Shown here: one piece after another, positions 28,344 through 34,939 of the stretch
How the letters are laid out: each line of letters begins with the position of its first letter
How positions within the stretch are numbered: position 1 is the stretch's first letter
Assembly: GCF_000427785.1 (NCBI RefSeq)
Contig: NZ_ATYR01000012.1
Span: forward strand, 1-64,000
Direction: 5' to 3'
Length of the DNA: 64,000 nucleotides
DNA from: Massilia alkalitolerans DSM 17462
GTDB lineage: Bacteria > Pseudomonadota > Gammaproteobacteria > Burkholderiales > Burkholderiaceae_D
Translations under genes and position numbers: made by a program
The notes under the pieces: generated by a model
Seen by the model: the letters and a program-made list of their open reading frames with translations, nothing else
Databases searched by the model: none
What the model was told of the DNA's origin: nothing

Positions 28344-30878
28344 TCAGGCTGCGCTGGCGGCGATCGGGATGACGCGGCCGCGCCTCTCCTCGGGACTGGC
28401 CGGGCGGATCTGGCCGCGCTCCGGCACGAACACGACGTTGTTATCAAGCGCTTCGCTGTTGACGAAATGGCGGAAGCGGCGCCGTACGTCCGGATTGGTG
28501 ACGGCTTCCTTCCACTCGTCGGCATAGGTGTCGACCACCTGCTGCATCTGCGCTTCCAGTTCGGCCCCGATGCCCAGCTTGTCGTCGATCACCACCGCTT
28601 TCAGGTAATCCAGCCCGCCTTCGAGGTTCTCGCGCCACACGCTGGTGCGCTGCAGGCGGCCGGCGGTGCGCACGTAGAACATCAGGAAGCGGTCGACCAG
28701 CTTTACCACCGTCTCGTCGTCGATGCCGGAAGCGATCAGCTCCGCATGGCGCGGCTTCATGCCGCCGTTGCCGCAGACGTAGAGGTTCCAGCCCTTCTCG
28801 GTGGCGATCAGGCCGACGTCCTTGCCCTGGGCTTCGGCGCACTCGCGGGTGCAGCCGGAGACGCCGAACTTGATCTTGTGCGGCGCGCGCAGGCCCTTGT
28901 AACGGTTCTCGAGCGCGATGGCGAAGGCCAGGCTGTCGCCCACGCCGTAGCGGCACCAGGTCGAGCCGACGCAGGATTTCACGGTGCGCAGCGACTTGCC
29001 GTAGGCATGGCCCGACTCGAAGCCGGCGGCGATGAGTTCCTCCCAGATGTTCGGCAACTGCTCCACGCGCGCCCCGAACAGGTCGACGCGCTGGCCGCCG
29101 GTGATCTTGGTGTACAGGCCGTACTTCTTGGCCACCTGCCCCACCGCGATCAGGCCGTCCGCCGTCACCTCGCCGCCCGGCATGCGCGGCACCACCGAGT
29201 AGGTCCCGTCCTTCTGGATGTTGCCGAGGAAGTAGTCGTTCGAGTCCTGCAGGCTGGCGTGCTCCGGCTTGAGCACGAAGTCGTTCCAGCTGGACGCCAG
29301 GATGTTGGCCGCCACCGGCTTGCAGATGTCGCAACCCAGGCCCTTGCCGTGGCGCGCAATCAGCTCGCCGAAGCTGCGGATGCCTTCCACGCGCACCAGG
29401 TGGTAGAGCTCCTGGCGCGAGCAGGCGAAATGCTCGCACAGGTGGTCCTTCACTTCCACGCCCAGGCGGGACAGCTCGGCATTCATCACCTGGGTCATCA
29501 GGGGCACGCAGCCGCCGCAGGCGGTGCCGGCTTTCGTACAGCTCTTGAGCGCGCCGATCGTGCCGGCGCCGCCCGCCACCGCCTCGCACAGCGCGCCCTT
29601 GGAGACGTCGTTGCAGGAGCAGATCTGGGCACCCGCCGGCAGTGCCGCCACGCCGAGGGCCGGGCGCGCCGCGCCCTCCAGCGCCGGCAGGATCAGCACT
29701 TCGGGCGATTCCGGCAACGCGATCCCGTTCAGCATCATCTGCAACAGCTCGCCGTAAGAAGCGGCGTCGCCCACCAGCACGGCGCCCAGCAGGAACTTGC
29801 CGCACCCGGAGGTGACGATCTTGCGGTACACCTGCTTGCGCTCGTCCAGGAACTGGTAGGTGCGGCTGCCGGGAGTGGCGCCGTGGGCGTCGCCGACGCT
29901 GGCCACGTCCACGCCCATCAGTTTCAGCTTGGTGCTCATGTCGGCGCCAGTGAAGCCAGCCTCGAGGCCGAGGATCTGCTTGGCCGCCGTGCGCGCCATG
30001 TCGTAACCGGGGGCCACCAGACCGAACAGCTGGCCATTCCACAGCGCGCATTCGCCGATCGCATAGATGTGCGGATCGGACGTCAGGCAGCGCTCGTCGA
30101 TGACGATGCCGCCGCGCTGGCCGAGCGCCAGGCCGCTAGAGCGCGCCAGTTCGTCGCGCGGGCGGATGCCGGCCGAGAACACGATCATGTCGGCGTCCAG
30201 GTGGCTGCCGTCGGCGAACTGCATGCGGTGCGTGCCCTCCTCGCCGTCGACGATGGCCAGGGTGTTCTTCTGCGTGTGCACCTGCACGCCCAGTTCTTCG
30301 ATCTTGTTGCGCAGCACGCGCGCACCGGGATCGTCGACCTGCACCGCCATCAGGCGCGGCGCGAACTCGACCACGTGGGTCTGCAGGCCGAGGTCGCGCA
30401 GCGCCTTGGCGCATTCCAGGCCGAGCAGGCCGCCACCGACCACCACGCCAGTGCGCGAACGTGCGCCGCACTCGCTCATCGCTTCCAGGTCGTCGATGGT
30501 GCGGTAGACGAAGCAGTCCTTGCGGCTTGCGCCCGGTACCGGCGGCACGAAGGGCGTGGAGCCGGTGGCCAGCACCAGCTTGTCGTACGCCAGCGGCTCG
30601 CCTTCGGCCAGCATCACCTGGCGCGCGTCGCGGTCGATGCCGGTCACGCGGGCGCCGAGGCGCAGCGTGAGTTGCGGATTGTCGAAGAAACCGGGCGCCA
30701 CCAGCGACAGGTCTTCTGCGCTTTTCCCGGCGAAGAATTCAGACAGGTGGACCCGGTCGTAGGCGGGACGCGCTTCTTCTCCGAGGATGGTCACGCGCAG
30801 GTCCGGATTTCCGCTGCCTGCCAGGGTTTCGACAAATTTATGGCCCACCATGCCGTGGCCGACGACGACGATATGCAT
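28344..30878 (-). CDS. nirB: Nitrite reductase (NADH) large subunit
   Basis: The 844-residue protein has FAD and NAD Rossmann domains (VVVGHGMVGHKFVETL; VVVGGGLLGLECAKAL), a BFD [2Fe-2S] domain (ICSCNDVSKGALCEAV ... ACGGCVPLM) and the siroheme/4Fe-4S sulfite-reductase-like domain with CVGSTWCRYG and GCTRECAEAQGKD ligands. It reduces nitrite to ammonium in the cytoplasm. The start at 30878 follows AAGGAGTAGCGC closely. It is preceded by narK (11-nt gap) and followed by nirD. Confidence 0.96.
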   Translation of the reverse strand: MHIVVVGHGMVGHKFVETLAGSGNPDLRVTILGEEARPAYDRVHLSEFFAGKSAEDLSLVAPGFFDNPQLTLRLGARVTGIDRDARQVMLAEGEPLAYDKLVLATGSTPFVPPVPGASRKDCFVYRTIDDLEAMSECGARSRTGVVVGGGLLGLECAKALRDLGLQTHVVEFAPRLMAVQVDDPGARVLRNKIEELGVQVHTQKNTLAIVDGEEGTHRMQFADGSHLDADMIVFSAGIRPRDELARSSGLALGQRGGIVIDERCLTSDPHIYAIGECALWNGQLFGLVAPGYDMARTAAKQILGLEAGFTGADMSTKLKLMGVDVASVGDAHGATPGSRTYQFLDERKQVYRKIVTSGCGKFLLGAVLVGDAASYGELLQMMLNGIALPESPEVLILPALEGAARPALGVAALPAGAQICSCNDVSKGALCEAVAGGAGTIGALKSCTKAGTACGGCVPLMTQVMNAELSRLGVEVKDHLCEHFACSRQELYHLVRVEGIRSFGELIARHGKGLGCDICKPVAANILASSWNDFVLKPEHASLQDSNDYFLGNIQKDGTYSVVPRMPGGEVTADGLIAVGQVAKKYGLYTKITGGQRVDLFGARVEQLPNIWEELIAAGFESGHAYGKSLRTVKSCVGSTWCRYGVGDSLAFAIALENRYKGLRAPHKIKFGVSGCTRECAEAQGKDVGLIATEKGWNLYVCGNGGMKPRHAELIASGIDDETVVKLVDRFLMFYVRTAGRLQRTSVWRENLEGGLDYLKAVVIDDKLGIGAELEAQMQQVVDTYADEWKEAVTNPDVRRRFRHFVNSEALDNNVVFVPERGQIRPASPEERRGRVIPIAASAA

Positions 30879-30889
30879 TGCGCTACTCC

Positions 30890-32206
30890 TTATGCTGCGG
30901 TGACCGCCGGTGCGGCCGGGCTGGCCTCGCTGGCGGTCATGGTGAAACGGGCGGCGATGGCGCACAGGCTCGAAGCCAGCACCAGCACGCTCAGGATGGT
31001 CAGGGTCTGGGCGATGTCGCCCGTGCCTTTCATGAGGAAACCGGCGGCCACGGCGCCCACGTTGCCGCCGGCGCCGACGATGCCGGCCACGCCGCCCAGC
31101 GCCTTGGGCGCCACGAAGGGCACCAGCGCATAGGTGGCGCCGCAGGCCATGTGGGTGAACAGGCCGAAGCACAGCATGGCGATCACGGCATAGACCACGC
31201 CGTCGGCCTGGGCGAACCACAGCAGGCCCAGGCCCTCGCCGATCATCAGCACGAACAGCACGGTGACGCGGCTGTTCAGGTTCCCGCCACGAGCGCTGCG
31301 GTCCGACAGCCAGCCGCCCAGCGCACGGGCGAACAGGGCCAGCAGGCCGAAGCTGCCCGCCGCCAGCCCGGCCGCGCCCAGCGACAGGCCGAAGTGCTCG
31401 ACGTAGTACACGGCGGCGATGTTGTGGATGAAGATCTCGATGCCGAAGCAGGCGCCGTAGGTGACGAACAGCAGCCAGGCGCGGTGGTTGCGGCAGGCGT
31501 CGCGAAAGCTCGCCCAGCCGCCCTTGCCGCCAGGGAGCGCTTCGCCGCGCGCCCGCATGTCATCGAAGTTACCGGCAGGGCAGTCCTGGGTATAGCGCCA
31601 GTAGAAGAAAGCCATCACGATCATCATCAGGCCGGGCACCACCAGCGCCACGCGCCAGCTCAGGGCCTGCGAGACGCCCAGCATGGTGACGGCGACCAGC
31701 AGCAGCGGCATCAGGGCCTGGGCCGCCCCGCCGCCGCTGTTGCCCCAGCCGGCCGCCGCCGCATTGGCGGTGCCAACCACCTTGGGGCCGAACATCACCG
31801 AGGTGTGGTATTGGGTGATGACGAAGCTGGCGCCGACGGCGCCGATCCCGAGGCGGAACAGCAGGAAGCTTTCGTAGCTCTGCGCCATGGCCACGCCCAG
31901 CACCGGGATCGAGCCGAGCAGCAGCAGACCGGTGTAGGCCTTGCGCGGACCGAAGCGGTCGCACAGGGGGCCGATCAGCAAGCGCACGAAGATCGTGATG
32001 GCGACCGCCGCGATGTTGATGTTGGCGATCTGCTCCATCGACAGGCCGAATTCGCCCTTGATCACCGGCATGAGCGGCGCGCAGGCGAACCAGGCGAAGA
32101 AGCAGATGAAGAAGGCCACCCAGGTCAGGTGGAAGGCGCGCATCGGCGCCGTGTCGAACGAGAACAGCTTGATGCTGTCTGCCTTGTTGTCCAATGTATT
32201 GGCCAT
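30890..32206 (-). CDS. narK: Nitrate/nitrite MFS transporter
   Basis: The 438-residue protein has 12 predicted membrane helices and the NNP-family nitrate signature AAAAGWGNSGGGAAQALMPL; an Arg in LLFRLGIG matches the substrate-binding Arg of NarK. It would bring nitrate in for NasA. The start at 32206 has AAGGAAG at good spacing; an ATG 7 codons earlier lies at the terminator U-run and is less likely. Expression should depend on the leader described at 32218-32365. Confidence 0.93.
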   Translation of the reverse strand: MANTLDNKADSIKLFSFDTAPMRAFHLTWVAFFICFFAWFACAPLMPVIKGEFGLSMEQIANINIAAVAITIFVRLLIGPLCDRFGPRKAYTGLLLLGSIPVLGVAMAQSYESFLLFRLGIGAVGASFVITQYHTSVMFGPKVVGTANAAAAGWGNSGGGAAQALMPLLLVAVTMLGVSQALSWRVALVVPGLMMIVMAFFYWRYTQDCPAGNFDDMRARGEALPGGKGGWASFRDACRNHRAWLLFVTYGACFGIEIFIHNIAAVYYVEHFGLSLGAAGLAAGSFGLLALFARALGGWLSDRSARGGNLNSRVTVLFVLMIGEGLGLLWFAQADGVVYAVIAMLCFGLFTHMACGATYALVPFVAPKALGGVAGIVGAGGNVGAVAAGFLMKGTGDIAQTLTILSVLVLASSLCAIAARFTMTASEASPAAPAVTAA

Positions 32207-32217
32207 GTTTCTTCCTT

Positions 32218-32276
32218 TGAAAAACAAAACGGCGTCCGCGCTCCTGCCGTGATGGCAGCGAGCCGCGGACGCCGTT
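32218..32276 (-). terminator. Leader terminator upstream of narK (antitermination target)
   Basis: On the minus strand a perfect 13-bp stem AACGGCGTCCGCG (32264-32276) / CGCGGACGCCGTT (32228-32240) is followed by TTGTTTTT. It ends about 12 nt before the narK start. A terminator placed inside an operon leader, after ANTAR-type hairpins, is the expected target of NasT. Confidence 0.9.
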
Positions 32277-32285
32277 GTCCTGGTT

Positions 32286-32336
32286 GCCGGCCCCTCGTTA
32301 GGCCGGCGAAAAAGTGAAGAGGATCGCCATTGATCC
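32286..32336 (-). promoter_or_regulatory. Two-hexaloop ANTAR (NasT) RNA element
   Basis: Read on the minus strand, hairpin P1 is GGATC-AATGGC-GATCC (32336-32321). Hairpin P2 has an 8-bp stem (32307-32286) that includes a closing U-G pair, with loop AACGAG. Both loops are six bases with A at position 1 and G at position 4, the known ANTAR-binding rule. A 13-nt linker joins them and the terminator follows within 9 nt. NasT is encoded 1.3 kb upstream on the same strand. Confidence 0.88.
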
Positions 32337-32349
32337 GTATCGTCTTAAC

Positions 32350-32365
32350 AGCAAGACGCGTGCCA
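32350..32365 (-). promoter_or_regulatory. Sigma-54 promoter of the nitrate assimilation operon
   Basis: The minus-strand sequence TGGCACGCGTCTTGCT matches the RpoN consensus TGGCACR-N4-TTGCW at every fixed base. Start of transcription near 32339 places hairpin P1 at about +4, so the leader begins with the ANTAR element. Dependence on an enhancer protein such as NtrC is expected; no full NtrC site was identified, only a TGCACC half-site at 32419-32424. Confidence 0.85.
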
Positions 32366-32459
32366 CCTTGCTTGCAGAGGGAAGCGCGCGTATCCGACAG
32401 GATCACGCGCTACATTGCGGTGCAACATGCGCGTTAATGATGCAGGTTTGCGCACCGGT

Positions 32460-33638
32460 TCAGGCAGCGTGCTGCACCGATCCGGCATGGCCGGCCGGGT
32501 CGCTGCCGTCCCAGACGCGGCCATCGAGCAGGGTCGAACTGCGCATGGCGCTGTCCGGCACCGCCACGCCCGCCATTGCCGCCCCATCGCGGTACAAGTC
32601 GATGCGGTTGACTTCCCGCGCAATCGCGGCGTAGGCGGGATCGGCGCGCAGCAGGCCCCAGCGGCGCTGCTGGGTGAGGAACCACATCCCGTCAGACAGC
32701 CAGGGAAAGCTGGCCTCGCCGTCGGCGAAGAAATGCAGACCATTGTGGCCGCGCCAGTGGCCGGTGGCGTATGCCTTGCCGGGGCGCCCGGCCAGGCAGA
32801 CCTGCAGCACGTCCCTGTCCGCATTCACATAGGCCGGGCTGGCCAGCACCTCGGCGGCGGCCTCGCGGTTGGTGCGCGAGGCATCCAGCCAGCGCGCCGT
32901 TTCAAGCAAGGCGGCGACCAGGGCGCGGCAGGTATTCGGGTGGCTTGATGCGAAATCGGCGCCCGTGCCCAGCACCTTGCCCGGATGATCGGGCCAGATT
33001 TCCTCGCTCGACACCGACATCAGCCCGGCGCCTTCGCGCACCGCGCGCTGGCCCCAGGGCTCGCCGGCGCAGAAACCGTCCATGTGGCCGGCCGCCAGGC
33101 TGGCCACCATCTGGCCGGGCGGCACGGTGACCAGCTTGCAGTCCGCGAAAGGATCGATGCCCGCCGCCGCCAGCCAGTAATACAGGAACATCGCGTGGTT
33201 CCCGGTCGGGAAGGTATGTCCGAAGGTGGGGCGCAATGCGCCGGCGCGCACCAGCCGCGCCAGCGCCGCCGCGTCGGGAGCCCTGGCGGCCAGCGCGCGC
33301 GACAGCGTGATGCCCTGGCCGTTGCGGTTCAGGTTCATCAGGACGGCCATCTGGCGGGCCCGCGTTCCGATGCCCATCTGCAGGCCGTACAGCAGGCCAA
33401 CCAGGACGTGGGCGGCGTCGATGTCGCCGCCGACCAGGCGGTCGCGCATGCCGGTCCAGGACAGCTCGCGGCTCAGTTCGAGCTTGATCCCGTACAGTTC
33501 GTCGAAGCCGAGCACGGATGCCATCACCACCGGCGCGCAGTCCGCCAGCGGCAGGTAGCCGATGCGCACCAAGGTTCTTTCCGGTTTGTCCGAGCCGGCG
33601 ATCCATGCGCCGCCGTTTTCCTTGCCAATGCCTGTCAT
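32460..33638 (-). CDS. nasS: NasS-type nitrate/nitrite-sensing protein (NrtA/CmpA family)
   Basis: The 392-residue protein is an NrtA/CmpA-like binding protein (VRIGYLPLADCAPVVMASVLGFDELYGI; TFGHTFPTGNHAMFLYYWLAAAGIDPF; GHMDGFCAGEPWG) but has no signal peptide or lipobox. With an ANTAR gene directly upstream this identifies it as NasS, which holds NasT inactive in the absence of nitrate or nitrite and releases it on ligand binding. No ABC permease or ATPase genes accompany it, arguing against a transport role. It is 28 nt downstream of nasT and 95 nt upstream of the operon's sigma-54 promoter. Confidence 0.9.
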   Translation of the reverse strand: MTGIGKENGGAWIAGSDKPERTLVRIGYLPLADCAPVVMASVLGFDELYGIKLELSRELSWTGMRDRLVGGDIDAAHVLVGLLYGLQMGIGTRARQMAVLMNLNRNGQGITLSRALAARAPDAAALARLVRAGALRPTFGHTFPTGNHAMFLYYWLAAAGIDPFADCKLVTVPPGQMVASLAAGHMDGFCAGEPWGQRAVREGAGLMSVSSEEIWPDHPGKVLGTGADFASSHPNTCRALVAALLETARWLDASRTNREAAAEVLASPAYVNADRDVLQVCLAGRPGKAYATGHWRGHNGLHFFADGEASFPWLSDGMWFLTQQRRWGLLRADPAYAAIAREVNRIDLYRDGAAMAGVAVPDSAMRSSTLLDGRVWDGSDPAGHAGSVQHAA

Positions 33639-33666
33639 AGGGTTCCTGTCTTTCGCACCGCCGGCA

Positions 33667-34311
33667 TCAGCCGAGCAGGTCTTCCACGTCGATGAGCCGC
33701 TGCGCGATCTCCGCCAGCTTCAGGTTCTTGTTCATGGCCATGCTGCGCAGGCGCTGGTAAGCCTGGTCCTCGGTGAGCCGGTAGCGCGTCATCAGGAGGC
33801 CCTTGGCGCGGTCGACGGTCTTGCGCTCGGCCAGCTTCTGGCGCGTGCCCTCCAGCTCGTCCAGCAGCTTCTGCTCGCGCCGGAAGCGCGCCAGCGCCAC
33901 GTCGAGCACTGCCTTCACACGCTCGGCCTGCAGGCCGGCCACGATGTAGGCCGACACGCCCGCGTCCAGGGCCGCGTCCATGCTGGCCGGCGCGTCGTCT
34001 TCGGTGAACAGCACGATGGGGCGGCGCGCATCGCGCGTGGCGATCACGATGTGCTCGAGGACGTCGCGCGCGTCGGACTCGCTGTCGACGATGATCATGT
34101 CCGGCTGCAGCTGGGCGACGCGCTCGGGCAGGAACACGTCGGCGGGGAGCGAGGCGACCAGGTCGTAGCCCGATTCGAGCAGGCCGATCCGCAGCGCGGC
34201 GCTGCGCTGGGCCTGCCCGGCGAGCGCCGCGTCGCGCTGCGCGCCTGGGGGTGTTGCGGGATTGACGACGACGATCCGCAGATGAGGTGCTACACAGCCT
34301 GTCGATTTCAT
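33667..34311 (-). CDS. nasT: NasT-type ANTAR antiterminator
   Basis: The 214-residue protein has an N-terminal receiver-like domain (LRIVVVNPATPP ... DMIIVDSESDARDVLEHI) and a C-terminal ANTAR domain (about residues 145-208: KLAERKTVDRAKGLLMTRY, EDQAYQRLRSMAMNKNLKLAEIAQ). It should bind paired hexaloop hairpins in the nitrate-operon leader and prevent termination. The receiver lacks a normal phospho-acceptor signature, consistent with control by NasS. Its own ribosome site is weak. Confidence 0.92.
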   Translation of the reverse strand: MKSTGCVAPHLRIVVVNPATPPGAQRDAALAGQAQRSAALRIGLLESGYDLVASLPADVFLPERVAQLQPDMIIVDSESDARDVLEHIVIATRDARRPIVLFTEDDAPASMDAALDAGVSAYIVAGLQAERVKAVLDVALARFRREQKLLDELEGTRQKLAERKTVDRAKGLLMTRYRLTEDQAYQRLRSMAMNKNLKLAEIAQRLIDVEDLLG

Positions 34312-34425
34312 GCCGGTATGTCATGCAAGAACCGATCCAGCTGCGTAATGCCCCTCGCACCACCTCAGCCATTCACAGTGGCAACAAAGAGACATTCGCC
34401 GCGTAAATATCACTGGACGAGCTAG

Positions 34426-34444
34426 TTCATCAATTATTCATCAA
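34426..34444. repeat. Tandem direct repeat, possible activator site
   Basis: TTCATCAA occurs twice (34426-34433 and 34437-34444) with 11-bp periodicity, one helical turn. The pair is centred about 73 nt upstream of the predicted start for the small ORFs and about 125 nt upstream of nasT. The binding protein is unknown. Confidence 0.4.
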
Positions 34445-34495
34445 CCGCATCGAAGGAATCACCAATCTAAAGTTTATTTATGGCCCCGTCCTCCT

Positions 34496-34501
34496 TATAC
34501 T
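34496..34501 (+). promoter_or_regulatory. -10-like element for the small ORF pair
   Basis: TATACT lies 37 nt before the ATG at 34539 in an otherwise GC-rich region; the -35 position (TTTATT, 17-nt spacing) is weak. The remainder of the gap 34312-34538 holds the direct repeat and nothing else recognised. Confidence 0.45.
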
Positions 34502-34538
34502 GCAACGCAACATCGCAATCTTTACAGGGGAATTCATC

Positions 34539-34646
34539 ATGGCCACGACCCGCCGCTTCTTCGCCAGCGCCCTCGCCGCAGTGCGCAGCTTTTCGATCGA
34601 ACTCTATGCCGCGCACGGCGGCTGGGCGCCTGCGGTGCGAGGCTGA
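34539..34646 (+). CDS. Small ORF 1 (35 residues), unknown
   Basis: The frame reads MATTRRFFASALAAVRSFSI and continues to a Trp-containing end. CAGGGG lies 8 nt before the ATG. The N-terminal two thirds form a basic, amphipathic helix-like stretch; the end is Gly/Pro-rich. I do not recognise a family. The next small ORF begins 2 nt after its stop, implying translational coupling. A -10-like box upstream and an intrinsic terminator downstream bracket the pair. It might instead be untranslated sRNA sequence. Confidence 0.45.
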   Translation: MATTRRFFASALAAVRSFSIELYAAHGGWAPAVRG

Positions 34647-34648
34647 GC

Positions 34649-34753
34649 ATGGACCTGCTCGACACCGTCCTGAGCGTCTGCGCCCTCACGGCCCTGGTGG
34701 TGCGCCTGGCCCTGTTCCTGCGTCCGGCAAAGCGCCCGGGCAAGGCGGCCTGA
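34649..34753 (+). CDS. Small ORF 2 (34 residues), possible single-span membrane peptide
   Basis: The frame reads MDLLDTVLSVCALTALVVRL, then a basic tail (LRPAKRPGKAA). One hydrophobic segment of about 17 residues followed by Lys/Arg fits a small inner-membrane protein with the basic tail in the cytoplasm. A GCGAGG stretch inside ORF 1 could be its ribosome site. Family unknown. It ends 31 nt before a terminator hairpin. Confidence 0.45.
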   Translation: MDLLDTVLSVCALTALVVRLALFLRPAKRPGKAA

Positions 34754-34784
34754 ACGCTGCGACGCAACAGCAGTATTGATATGC

Positions 34785-34830
34785 ACGCGCCGGTTATACG
34801 TATGTACGTACGCCGGCGCGTTCTTTTTTA
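34785..34830 (+). terminator. Intrinsic terminator after the small ORF pair
   Basis: ACGCGCCGG (34785-34793) pairs perfectly with CCGGCGCGT (34813-34821), followed by TTCTTTTTT. It sits between the small ORFs and the S9 peptidase gene, so the two units are separately transcribed. Confidence 0.85.
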
Positions 34831-34939
34831 GCAGGTCCGTTCTCCACATGCCCCGCAGCGTGAAATGCTGAGCTAGAATGCAAGTCGCATTTTCTGGCAA
34901 GAAAGCCAACCTCCTTTCTACTTCAGCTCCTACAACACG

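Noticed and set aside
27885..31133. Very long plus-strand frame opposite nirB, nirD and the FAD protein
   Set aside because: Antisense to three unmistakable genes and biased to Ala, His, Gln and Arg.
32419..32424. NtrC binding site upstream of the sigma-54 promoter
   Set aside because: Only a TGCACC half-site is seen; the second half does not match, so no full NtrC site is claimed.
32460..33638. ABC transporter for nitrate (NrtA-type)
   Set aside because: No signal peptide, no permease or ATPase genes, and an ANTAR gene adjacent: this is NasS, a sensor.
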